A DNA stretch of 33,721 bases from an uncultured bacterium (GTDB lineage Bacteria > Vulcanimicrobiota > Vulcanimicrobiia > Vulcanimicrobiales > Vulcanimicrobiaceae). The stretch covers positions 1-33,721 of the forward strand of contig CAIKPM010000031.1 of the NCBI GenBank assembly GCA_903829325.1, in the 5' to 3' direction. Position numbers and translations under genes: made by a program. Of this stretch, positions 1 to 7,264 are shown one piece after another. Positions within the stretch are counted from its first letter, which is position 1; the number at the start of each line of letters is the position of its first letter. The notes under the pieces are model-generated. The model was not told the origin of the DNA and searched no databases. It saw only the letters and a program-made list of their open reading frames with translations.

Positions 1-141
1 CTTCAATTCCACACCGATATCGTTCTTAGGCAGATCCATGATGTGGCCGATCGAGGCCTCCACCTGGTAATCCGACCCGAGGTACTTGTTGATCGTCTTT
101 GCCTTCGCCGGCGATTCCACGATCACTAATGACTTGCTCAT
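1..141 (-). CDS. topA: DNA topoisomerase I, N-terminal fragment (runs off the left edge)
   Basis: Only the first 47 residues are inside the window. They begin [17 protein letters not shown] and continue with [11 protein letters not shown], the signature start of the TOPRIM domain of type IA topoisomerase I. The glutamate in VIVES is the conserved TOPRIM acid. The enzyme relaxes negative supercoils behind RNA polymerase and replication forks. The start codon ATG (141-139) has an AGGGA ribosome site five bases upstream and overlaps by ATGA with the stop of a small lipoprotein gene, so the two may be translationally coupled. The rest of the gene lies outside, so completeness cannot be judged. 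The family call is firm because several consecutive conserved motifs are present in the right order at the N terminus. Confidence 0.95.
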   Translation of the reverse strand, partial: MSKSLVIVESPAKAKTINKYLGSDYQVEASIGHIMDLPKNDIGVELK

Positions 142-281
142 GATGTCCCTGACTTTCTCGTTCTTGCTCCACCGAACCCGTTGTGGCCACCGCCTCCGCA
201 AGCGGAAACTGCGAGCAGGCCAAGGAGCACTAGCGCATATGCGGTGTGCTTGGCGAGCTTGCTTGGTGCCGGAAGGCGCAT
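138..281 (-). CDS. Very small predicted lipoprotein upstream of topA
   Basis: This 47-codon frame starts at ATG 281-279 and encodes a basic start ([12 protein letters not shown]), a hydrophobic stretch [11 protein letters not shown], then a lipobox VSAC followed by GGGG. That is a textbook type II signal peptide, with lipidation and cleavage expected before Cys27. Only about 21 residues would remain after processing (a Gly-rich then Arg/Lys-rich tail), so it resembles entericidin-like tiny lipoproteins in size, not in recognised sequence. A GAGGA ribosome site lies nine bases before the ATG. Its TGA stop overlaps the topA start as ATGA. The signal peptide, ribosome site and coupling together argue for a real gene. 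Its function is unknown. Confidence 0.65.
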   Translation of the reverse strand: MRLPAPSKLAKHTAYALVLLGLLAVSACGGGGHNGFGGARTRKSGTS

Positions 282-440
282 GCCGGAGGTTCCTCAGGGA
301 CAGAGAGTGAGGTCTTCTCTGAGGTGCTTCGGCAGAAGAAGCGAGGAAGATGAGTGTGTCAGCCAGCCCTGAGTCAAGCAATGCGTACCCGGCTCTCGAT
401 TAATTTTTTGCCCACATAGCTCCACGTCTCGCCCCCACGC
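282..440. other. Intergenic region, no clear element
   Basis: This 159-base gap separates the small lipoprotein gene from the stop of the next minus-strand gene. Read on the minus strand it has a TTGACT that could be a -35 box, but no convincing -10 box sits at the right distance. I see no strong hairpin followed by a U tract. Confidence 0.4.
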
Positions 441-1586
441 TTATCGCGGGTAGAGCCAGTGCCAGTACCACGTGCCCCAGCAGCCGACGAGCGCTGAGTA
501 GGCGCAGAGCGCCCATTGCCAGGGGCGGATTGTTTGGCGTAAGGCGATGCCCATTAATACCAGGAGGTACGGCTCGAAATCGAGCGCGTGACGCATGCCG
601 AATTGAGCGTAGCCATCCACGTAGTAGAGGAATGAAGGCGCGGCGGTGAGCAGGGTCGCCAGCCAGAGGCCGCCGATGAGCCAACGTTTGCCACGGGCGA
701 AAAAAGCAAGGATCAACGCGGGGCTGGTTATCTCTAATGCAAGACCGCTGATCGAAGTCGTGAGCCAGGGAAATGTCGGCTGCCAACCCGGCATCGCTAA
801 GAAGAACGATTGCAGCTCGTAACCCAAATACCGCAGCGCAAAAGGGGAGCCGCTTGGACTGCCGGCGCTGTCCTGATGATACCATGCACTATAACCGATA
901 TCGCCGAGTGTGCCCCAACGCGCGAGATTATAGCCAAGCCAAGCAAGCACGAAGGGCACAACCACGAGCAGGTAGCGCACAACGATGCGCCGCCGCTCAG
1001 TCCTCTCAGCCTGCCAGAGAAGCATCGCGAGATAGACCGGTAAGGCAAGTACCGTAGAGAAGCGCGAGAGTGCGGCGCATGCGCCCCAGAAAGCGACGAA
1101 GCCAGGGCGGCGCTGACCCACGAGCTCGCGCAGAGCGAGCAAGGTCATCGCGACCGAAGCGAGGTGGGCGAGAAACCAGACATCGCCTAAACTTGCGCAC
1201 CAGAGCAGGTCAGTACCGGCGAGCAACATGCAGCTCAAGGCAATCCTGGCGGGCAGCACGACCGCGAGCTGCTCGAGCAGGCTCCAAAAAGTGGCGCAGG
1301 CGACGCCGCAGAACAACACTCCGAGCAACGCTTGGTTCGTGCTCGCTCCAAAGAGCGCTACTGCGGGAAGGAGCAGCAGAGCCGGCAGCGGCGCTTCGAT
1401 GATGTAAACTCGCCCCTGATACGGTAGCGCATCGATCGCGGCATTCGGCGGAGTAATCCAACAGTGGCCAGCTAAAAACGCTTGCGCTAAGAGCACATAA
1501 TTGTTGTAGGGAGTCGGGTGAAAGCCACCGCAGAAGCCCGCCACACACGCGGCGAAAATCCCCACCCACCAAGCCTGCGCGCTCAT
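441..1586 (-). CDS. Polytopic membrane protein, probable glycosyltransferase-C type
   Basis: The 381-residue protein is almost entirely hydrophobic, with roughly ten membrane segments separated by short loops. The N-terminal region HPTPYNNYVLLAQAFLAG, followed by YQGRVYIIEAPLPALLLLP, resembles the start of uncharacterised GT-C-like membrane proteins (dolichyl-phosphate-sugar type transferases). I cannot place the catalytic acid with certainty. The ATG start at 1586 overlaps the stop of the upstream DUF2723 gene as ATGA, so the two are almost surely one operon and may act on the same glycan or cell-surface substrate. The alternative is an unrelated multi-pass membrane protein with no enzyme activity. 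The specific substrate is unknown. Confidence 0.6.
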   Translation of the reverse strand: MSAQAWWVGIFAACVAGFCGGFHPTPYNNYVLLAQAFLAGHCWITPPNAAIDALPYQGRVYIIEAPLPALLLLPAVALFGASTNQALLGVLFCGVACATFWSLLEQLAVVLPARIALSCMLLAGTDLLWCASLGDVWFLAHLASVAMTLLALRELVGQRRPGFVAFWGACAALSRFSTVLALPVYLAMLLWQAERTERRRIVVRYLLVVVPFVLAWLGYNLARWGTLGDIGYSAWYHQDSAGSPSGSPFALRYLGYELQSFFLAMPGWQPTFPWLTTSISGLALEITSPALILAFFARGKRWLIGGLWLATLLTAAPSFLYYVDGYAQFGMRHALDFEPYLLVLMGIALRQTIRPWQWALCAYSALVGCWGTWYWHWLYPR

Positions 1587-3133
1587 TGGAGCTGCTCGAT
1601 GAGCAAGAGCTGAGGATAGCCCTTATCGAGTGCTTTGAAGCGCCGTACATTAGGCGGAACTTGCCCATCAGGACTGACCAAGACGATCGGGCGATACTTG
1701 CGCCAATGCGCGAAATAGGGCGCATCCTCGGCCGCCCACGCGGTTTCGACGATGCGCCGTTGCATCGATCGATCGACATACGCCGCATATGCGAGCGGCG
1801 TGGCTTCACCCCAAGCCGCAATAATAATCGCATTCTTGGGGGTAACGTGGATGACACGCTTGATGAATTGTCGCGCGCGATGATCTTCGTGCTGGAATTG
1901 CAGTTGTGGCCAGATGGTTTGGATATGGGCTCTGACCAGCAGCAGCAGCAAGATCGGTGGCAGAATCTGCCGCAGGCGCGGGTGCAGAAACTTTGCCAGC
2001 GTCTCTAAGCCCAGCCCAAAGAGCAGCACGGCCAACCAATACGCGATGAGGAAATAGCGCGCGACATCCGATTCGCTCGTGTACGACGCTGCAAACGGCA
2101 CCGCGAGGAAGCCGCAAAGCAGCAAACACGCGGTCTCGGGCTTGCCGATGCGGATCGTAAGCGCGACGGCGCCCACGACCAAGATGAAGAGCACGTCGTA
2201 CCCCCCTAACGCCTGGTTGAGGTCTGCAAAGAAGACCGTGGGGATGTTGGCATACGTTGACGGCCGCAGCAGTCCGTGAAAGCCACCGCTGACATTGAAA
2301 TCGCTCCCGGTGATTTCGCGTTGGAAACCACTCAGGCTGATCGGATGGTCGTAATCCCAATACGGTCGGCCCGCCGGGAGACCGAGCTTCAGCGTGGGAT
2401 CGGCGTGTACCGCGCTCACCCACGCGCTGCGGACGGGGAGGGAGAGGTAGAGCAGTGGGCAGATGCTCGCGGCCAGCAGGCACCCACCCAGCACTCGCTT
2501 CGCCTGCGCCTGGAATGCGCGCACGAACAGCGGATGACTCCGCTCCTGGAACATCCGCAGGGCGATCCACGCAAAAAACAACGGCACGATGAAAATGCCT
2601 ACCGGATGCACGCCCAGGCTCACGCTCAGGCTCAAGGCCCAGAACGGTAAGAGCCGCAGTTGACGCGTGCGCAGGAAGCGCAGCCCCAGCCACAGGCTCA
2701 AGGCGCTGCACGCTAGCGCCAGTGCGTGTACCTCGGTCCGGGTTCCCCGGGTCCAGGCGAGCTCGGTGCTGGCAAAGGTCCACGCTACGCAGAGCGCTGT
2801 TACGGGAGCGAGATTGATCTCACGTGCGGCCGCAAAAAGGGCCGAGCTACCAAGCGCCATCGCGAGTGCTGAGAAGAGGGCTAAACGCCACGCGACGAGT
2901 CCAATCGGAACCAGGTGAGCGAAGGCGTAACCCCCAAGGACGAAAGCCGGGAATCCGGTCGGATGGGCAATGCCCCAAATCCAGGCCACGGTCTGCATTT
3001 CGCCGGTGTCCCAAAAACCGACATCTGGCTGGAGCGTTGCCCAGTAGAGGACGCTTGGCCCGAGAAATGCCGCTAGCCCAAGGAGCACAGATGAACGATC
3101 AAAGCGTGTCACTTCAGCGAGGATTAGTCTCAT
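1583..3133 (-). CDS. DUF2723 (TMEM260-like) membrane glycosyltransferase
   Basis: The 516-residue protein starts with a membrane segment and then the stretch LQPDVGFWDTGEMQTVAWIWGIAHPTGFP, whose core D-x-G-E and G-I-A-H-P-x-G-x-P are the hallmark of DUF2723. This family includes human TMEM260, a protein O-mannosyltransferase (GT117). Asp42 and Glu45 are candidate catalytic acids in the first external loop. About ten further hydrophobic segments follow, then a soluble C-terminal part from about residue 410. The ATG used here (3133-3131) shares the bases CATG with the serA start on the other strand and has only a weak ribosome site, so the true start may be the GTG at 3112 or further in. It forms an operon with the downstream membrane protein. 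The acceptor is unknown. Confidence 0.75.
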   Translation of the reverse strand: MRLILAEVTRFDRSSVLLGLAAFLGPSVLYWATLQPDVGFWDTGEMQTVAWIWGIAHPTGFPAFVLGGYAFAHLVPIGLVAWRLALFSALAMALGSSALFAAAREINLAPVTALCVAWTFASTELAWTRGTRTEVHALALACSALSLWLGLRFLRTRQLRLLPFWALSLSVSLGVHPVGIFIVPLFFAWIALRMFQERSHPLFVRAFQAQAKRVLGGCLLAASICPLLYLSLPVRSAWVSAVHADPTLKLGLPAGRPYWDYDHPISLSGFQREITGSDFNVSGGFHGLLRPSTYANIPTVFFADLNQALGGYDVLFILVVGAVALTIRIGKPETACLLLCGFLAVPFAASYTSESDVARYFLIAYWLAVLLFGLGLETLAKFLHPRLRQILPPILLLLLVRAHIQTIWPQLQFQHEDHRARQFIKRVIHVTPKNAIIIAAWGEATPLAYAAYVDRSMQRRIVETAWAAEDAPYFAHWRKYRPIVLVSPDGQVPPNVRRFKALDKGYPQLLLIEQLQ

Positions 3134-4727
3134 GAAAACTTCGAGCCTCTCTCGGCCTCGCGTCGTGATCGCGGAAGCGTTCGCAGAAAATGGCTTAGCG
3201 GTTTTGCGTGCCGCTGGGATTGATATCGATAGTCAAGTCGGCCAGAGCCGTGCTTCGCTACTGGCTGCGCTGCGTGAAGCGCAAGGCCTGATTGTACGCT
3301 CCGAAACGCGGGTTGATACCGAACTCTTAGCGGCCGGACCGGAGCTGACGGTGGTTGCGCGTGCGGGCGTGGGCGTCGACTCGATCGATATTCCCGCTGC
3401 GACCGCGGCCGGCATCGTCGTGCTTAATGTCCCCGCAGCCAACACCTTGGCCGCGACCGAGCAGACGTTTGCGCTCATGCTCGCCTCGGTGCGCAAAGTT
3501 GTGCCCGCGGCAAACGCCCTGCGCGAAGGCATCTGGGATCGCAAACCCTACATCGGTACCGAACTTCACGGCAAGACCTTAGGCATCATTGGCCTCGGGC
3601 GGATCGGCGGCAACGTTGCGGTGCGTGCGAAGGCGTTTGGCATGAAGCTTCTCGCGACTGATCCCTTTATCACGAACGCGCGCGCCGAGTCGTTCGGGGC
3701 GACGCTTGTTCCGCTCGATGAGCTGTTGCGCACTGCTGATATTGTCACGATCCACACCCCCCTCAACGGGCAGACCCGCGGCATGCTCGATGCGAGCAAG
3801 CTCGCGTTGTTGCAGCCCCACGCCTATTTGATTAATTGCGCGCGGGGCGGCATCATCGATGAGGCTGCTTTGCTCGCCGCGCTCGATGCGGAGCGCTTCG
3901 CTGGCGCGGCGATCGACGTTGTCGCCGTCGAGCCTCCCCCGCCCGATGGTGACGGTGCGAAATTGCATCGCCATCCCAAGATTGTGGCTTCGCCTCATCT
4001 TGGTGGGTCGACTCACGAAGCCTTAGCACGGATCGCAACCGAGCTGGCGGCCGACGTTGCCAGTGTCTTAGCCGGCCGTCCAGCTGGGGGCGCAGTCAAT
4101 GCTCCTCAGGCGAGCGACGAACGCCTGGCGCCTTTTGTCGACCTCGCTTTCCGTTTAGGGGCGATGTTGCCCCAACTGAGCCGGAGCAGCGCGGCGCAAT
4201 TGAGCTTAGGTATCGAGGGTGAAATCGCCGAGATTTCCTCAGAGCCACTCGTGACCGCCTTGCTGGCGGGGTATTTGCAGGTGGTCACCGATCGCCGCGT
4301 GTCGGTGGTGAACGCCGATCGGATTGCCCAAGAACTTGGGCTGCGGGTCGAAGTGAAAACGACCACCGAAGCGAGCGAGGGGTATGCGAATCTCTTGCGC
4401 CTTTCCGGTGGCGGTGTAGCCTTGGCGGGTACCGCTACGCCTGCGGTCGCGCGGTTAACCGAAATCGATGGCTACAAAATCGATGCGACGCCTTCGGGTG
4501 CCTTGATTCTGACGGAGCATCACGATGTTCCAGGGATGATCGGCAAGGTGGGCACGATTTTAGGTCACGCGAATATCAACATTTCGTCGATGCAAGTATC
4601 GCGGGGGACGACCGGCGGCGCGGCGATTATGCTGCTCAATGTCGATCACCAAGCCGATACCGCCACGCTCGAAGCATTAAGCGCCCTCGAGGGGATTCGT
4701 TCGGTGCGTTCCCTCGAACTGTTGTAG
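3132..4727 (+). CDS. serA: D-3-phosphoglycerate dehydrogenase, long ACT form
   Basis: SerA oxidises 3-phosphoglycerate to 3-phosphohydroxypyruvate with NAD, the first step of serine synthesis in the cytosol. At 531 residues it matches the long bacterial class: substrate and NAD domains (about 1-320), an intervening ASB domain, and a C-terminal ACT domain from about 460 (HHDVPGMIGKVG) that usually senses serine. Seen directly are the NAD loop GLGRIG (154-159), the NCARGG motif with catalytic Arg238, and catalytic His289 in PHLGGST. A GAGGA ribosome site eight bases before the ATG fixes the start, which abuts a divergent gene with no spacer. A phosphatase gene follows after 14 bases, fitting a serine-pathway pair. 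Serine feedback through the ACT domain is likely by family knowledge. Confidence 0.97.
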   Translation: MKTSSLSRPRVVIAEAFAENGLAVLRAAGIDIDSQVGQSRASLLAALREAQGLIVRSETRVDTELLAAGPELTVVARAGVGVDSIDIPAATAAGIVVLNVPAANTLAATEQTFALMLASVRKVVPAANALREGIWDRKPYIGTELHGKTLGIIGLGRIGGNVAVRAKAFGMKLLATDPFITNARAESFGATLVPLDELLRTADIVTIHTPLNGQTRGMLDASKLALLQPHAYLINCARGGIIDEAALLAALDAERFAGAAIDVVAVEPPPPDGDGAKLHRHPKIVASPHLGGSTHEALARIATELAADVASVLAGRPAGGAVNAPQASDERLAPFVDLAFRLGAMLPQLSRSSAAQLSLGIEGEIAEISSEPLVTALLAGYLQVVTDRRVSVVNADRIAQELGLRVEVKTTTEASEGYANLLRLSGGGVALAGTATPAVARLTEIDGYKIDATPSGALILTEHHDVPGMIGKVGTILGHANINISSMQVSRGTTGGAAIMLLNVDHQADTATLEALSALEGIRSVRSLELL

Positions 4728-4741
4728 CGAAGGGTACTGCA

Positions 4742-5413
4742 ATGGGTGAATTCGTTCAACCGTCGGCAACTATCGCGCTTGCTCGTCACGGGGAAACGAC
4801 CTGGAATGTCGCGGGGCGGTATCAAGGGCGGCTCGAGTCGGATCTGAGCCCGCGCGGAGAGGCTCAGGCCAAGGCGTTGGCAGAAGCGTTCCGTCAAGAC
4901 GCGCTTCCCTTAGCTGGCCTGCCGACGCGGATCATTTCGAGCCCATTGCGACGTTGCCGCAATACGGCTGCCCCCTTAGCGGAGTTCCTCAGTTTGCCGG
5001 TGGAAATCGACGAGCGTTTGATTGAAATCGGTCACGGTTCGTGGGAAGGGTTGCTGCGCGAGGAAATCGCGCATCGCGACCCCGACCGCTACGCGGCTTG
5101 GCGTTCCGCGCCGAGCACGGTTGCCTTCGACGGCGGCGAGACGCTGGCCGAAGTTACAGCCCGCTGGAATGCCTTTGCCGCGGATCTCGCTGCGGCCGGA
5201 GAAGTGACCGTTGTCGTGACCCACGATGCGGTGGTCCGCGTGGCGTTGCTCGTTTTGCAGAATCGGCCTTTGGATGATCTCTGGCAAGTCCCGGTTGAGA
5301 ATGCCGCCTTCGCGCGCTTAGCTCGGCGTCAGGCTGCGCTCGAGCTGATCACCCCGAGCTATACCGAGCATCTCAACGCGCTGCGCACTTCAACTGCCGG
5401 CCAAGCATTGTAG
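4742..5413 (+). CDS. Histidine phosphatase superfamily protein, likely phosphoserine phosphatase
   Basis: The 223-residue protein has the phosphohistidine motif ARHGETTWN (catalytic His16), a Q-G-R-x-E-S-D-L-S-P-x-G loop typical of the PhoE/GpmB/CobC branch, and a second active-site histidine in VVVTHD near residue 161. Members of this branch include metal-independent phosphoserine phosphatases, alpha-ribazole phosphatase (CobC) and broad acid phosphatases. Sitting 14 bases after serA with an AAGGG ribosome site, it is best explained as the phosphatase that turns phosphoserine into serine. No cobalamin genes are nearby to favour CobC. The superfamily assignment is certain; the substrate is inferred from context. 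The protein is cytosolic, with no signal peptide. Confidence 0.85.
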   Translation: MGEFVQPSATIALARHGETTWNVAGRYQGRLESDLSPRGEAQAKALAEAFRQDALPLAGLPTRIISSPLRRCRNTAAPLAEFLSLPVEIDERLIEIGHGSWEGLLREEIAHRDPDRYAAWRSAPSTVAFDGGETLAEVTARWNAFAADLAAAGEVTVVVTHDAVVRVALLVLQNRPLDDLWQVPVENAAFARLARRQAALELITPSYTEHLNALRTSTAGQAL

Positions 5414-5425
5414 GGATGGTCAACC

Positions 5426-5932
5426 ATGCTCCCCGATGTGTCTGCCTTGCAGTTGCTGTTTGCGCAGTACAACGCGCTCTATTTTGGGGGGGAAATTCCC
5501 GCACATCGGATTGCATATAACGCGCGTTTCAGCAATTTGGCTGGGCGCATTACCTACCGTCCGCCGCTGATCGAATTATCGTCCAAGCATATTCTGCGCA
5601 ATCCCGAATCATTACGCGACACGCTTTTGCACGAAATGATCCATGCTTGGCTCTTTGCGACCCGCGGCGATCGGGGGCACAGCGCTGCTTTTAAGAAAAA
5701 GATGCGCGAATTAGGGCTCAGCTCGATTTACCACGATATGGGAGCAGCCCGGGAATTTTCCCTCGACAGCAAGCGCTATGTCTTGCGGTGCGAGCATTGT
5801 AGCGCCGAGATCTTACGCCGACGCAGACCACCGAGCTTGGTGGCCTGTGCCCGCTGCAGTCGAGGGCGCTACGATCAACGCTATCAGCTCAAGGTTTATG
5901 AGATCCTCGGCTTGCGGGAAGTGACGGACTAG
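5426..5932 (+). CDS. SprT-like zinc metalloprotease domain protein
   Basis: The 168-residue protein carries the zinc motif HEMIH (His69, Glu70, His73), a third likely ligand at His85 in DRGHSAAF, and a C-terminal zinc ribbon with C-E-H-C and C-A-R-C pairs around residues 125-148. This is the complete domain order of SprT/Spartan-like proteins. Eukaryotic Spartan removes DNA-protein crosslinks; the role of bacterial SprT is poorly defined. The gene begins 12 bases after the phosphatase and ends eight bases from the convergent rpmB gene. It is probably co-transcribed with serA, but no functional link to serine synthesis is apparent. The length fits bacterial members. Confidence 0.85.
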   Translation: MLPDVSALQLLFAQYNALYFGGEIPAHRIAYNARFSNLAGRITYRPPLIELSSKHILRNPESLRDTLLHEMIHAWLFATRGDRGHSAAFKKKMRELGLSSIYHDMGAAREFSLDSKRYVLRCEHCSAEILRRRRPPSLVACARCSRGRYDQRYQLKVYEILGLREVTD

Positions 5933-5940
5933 AACGCGGT

Positions 5941-6132
5941 CTAGGCCGTGCGCTTGATTTTGCGTGAGCGAATGCAACCGGTGCAGACGCGGGCGGTTTT
6001 GTGGGTGCCCTTGTCGTCAATGCGGATCGATTGCAAATTCGGCAGCCAGCGGCGGCGGGTCTTGTTCATTGCATGACTGACGTTATTGCCAGCCATCGGG
6101 CCCTTGCCGCACACGTCGCAGCGCTTTGCCAT
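5941..6132 (-). CDS. rpmB: 50S ribosomal protein L28
   Basis: The 63-residue protein begins [12 protein letters not shown] and continues with [14 protein letters not shown], the conserved L28 core, and ends in a basic tail. It is the zinc-binding version, with cysteine pairs C-x-x-C near the N terminus (CDVC) and a second C-x-x-C (CTGC) near the C terminus. L28 is a large-subunit protein. The ATG at 6132 has an AGAGGA ribosome site. The gene is divergent from plsX and convergent with the SprT gene, so it is a single-gene unit. The zinc form can be replaced by a zinc-free copy in some bacteria; whether a second copy exists here cannot be seen. Confidence 0.96.
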   Translation of the reverse strand: MAKRCDVCGKGPMAGNNVSHAMNKTRRRWLPNLQSIRIDDKGTHKTARVCTGCIRSRKIKRTA

Positions 6133-6164
6133 GTTCTTCGTAGTCCTCTCGAGCAGTAAATCTG

Positions 6165-6202
6165 CTGAACTATATCATGCGCGGGAGATTTTGCGCAAGT
6201 CG
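6165..6202 (-). promoter_or_regulatory. rpmB: Candidate rpmB promoter
   Basis: On the minus strand TTGCGC and TATAGT are separated by 18 bases, about 40 bases before the rpmB start. Between them and the gene lies a small inverted repeat AGCAG/CTGCT with a five-base loop. The boxes resemble a sigma70 promoter, but the match is from inspection only. Confidence 0.4.
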
Positions 6203-6235
6203 CAGTACATCGCGTATCTACTTATGCAGCCCTAT

Positions 6236-7264
6236 ATGCGCACTCCATCCTCATTGCCGCGCGTTGCTCTCGATGCGATGGGTGGCGACCATGCCCCAGA
6301 GGAGATCGTCGCCGGTGCCAAGCTTGCAGAAGCTGATGGCAAAGCCGAGATCTTGCTCGTGGGCGACGAAGCTCGGATTCGTCCCTTGCTGGGCGATAGC
6401 CGGATGCAAGTGATCCACGCTCCCGCCTCGATCGCTATGGACGACCATCCCTCGGCGGCGCTGCGGGTCGAGGATTCGAGCCTAGCGGTTGCGATCAACC
6501 TTGTGCGCGACGGGCTGGCCGACGCCGTCGTGTCGGCCGGGAATAGCGGCGCGTTCTTGGCCATCGGCAGCGTGCGCTTACGCAAAATCCCCGGAATCGG
6601 GCGAGCCGCGATTGCTGTGGTGATGCCTGGGCGCAAGGGCCCGGTCTTGGTCTTAGATTCAGGCGCGAATGTCGATTGTCGACCGGAGTGGCTGGTGCAA
6701 TTCGGGCTGATGGGTAGCGCCTATGCGCGGGCGTTGCTGCATGTCGAACGGCCCCGGGTGGGGATTGTTTCGGTCGGCGAAGAGCGCACCAAAGGCAACG
6801 CCCAGACGATCGAAGCCGCCCGTTTGCTCGATGAGGCCCCGCTCAATTTTATCGGCAATGTCGAAGGTGGCGACCTGTTCAGCGGCTTGGCTGACGTGGT
6901 CGTGACCGATGGGTTTGTCGGCAATGTCATGCTGAAATTGGCCGAGGGTGCAGCTTCGGCAATCATCGAGACCTTCACCGAGGAAGTGATGGCGAGCAAT
7001 CCGCTGGTCAAATTGGGTGCCGTGCTGATGAAGCCGGCCATGCGGCGGGCGCGCGGGCGGCTGGAATACGATAGCTACGGCGGCGCACCGTTACTCGGTC
7101 TGCGCGGCAACTGCATTGTCGCTCATGGCCGTGCCAAGCGCGTGGCGATTCGGAATGCCATTGCTGCGGCTATCGCGGAAGTCCACGAAGATGTCGTGGG
7201 CAAGATTACGGCGCTCGTCGCGACGACAGAGTCTAGCGCAGCGCTCGTTGAGGAGAGCTCCTAA
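6236..7264 (+). CDS. plsX: Phosphate acyltransferase PlsX
   Basis: PlsX converts acyl-ACP and phosphate to acyl-phosphate, the acyl donor for PlsY in phospholipid synthesis at the membrane face. The protein opens with the family signature VALDAMGGDHAPEEIV and has the expected GNSGAFLAIG, LDSGANVDCRPEWLVQFG and GNVMLKLAEG segments. With the ATG at 6236 it is 342 residues, the usual size. Longer in-frame starts upstream would add a tail not seen in the family and would overlap rpmB; ATG 6224 (346 residues) is a close alternative. No strong ribosome site is visible. The gene is divergent from rpmB and heads a long run of overlapping genes. The usual rpmF or fabH neighbours are not in the window. 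Confidence 0.95.
   Translation: MRTPSSLPRVALDAMGGDHAPEEIVAGAKLAEADGKAEILLVGDEARIRPLLGDSRMQVIHAPASIAMDDHPSAALRVEDSSLAVAINLVRDGLADAVVSAGNSGAFLAIGSVRLRKIPGIGRAAIAVVMPGRKGPVLVLDSGANVDCRPEWLVQFGLMGSAYARALLHVERPRVGIVSVGEERTKGNAQTIEAARLLDEAPLNFIGNVEGGDLFSGLADVVVTDGFVGNVMLKLAEGAASAIIETFTEEVMASNPLVKLGAVLMKPAMRRARGRLEYDSYGGAPLLGLRGNCIVAHGRAKRVAIRNAIAAAIAEVHEDVVGKITALVATTESSAALVEESS

Noticed and set aside
360-400. TTGACT as a promoter for the small lipoprotein and topA
   Set aside because: No acceptable -10 box lies at 16-18 bases.
5930-5946. CTAGA/TCTAG palindrome between the SprT gene and rpmB as a terminator
   Set aside because: The stem is only five bases and no U tract follows on either strand.
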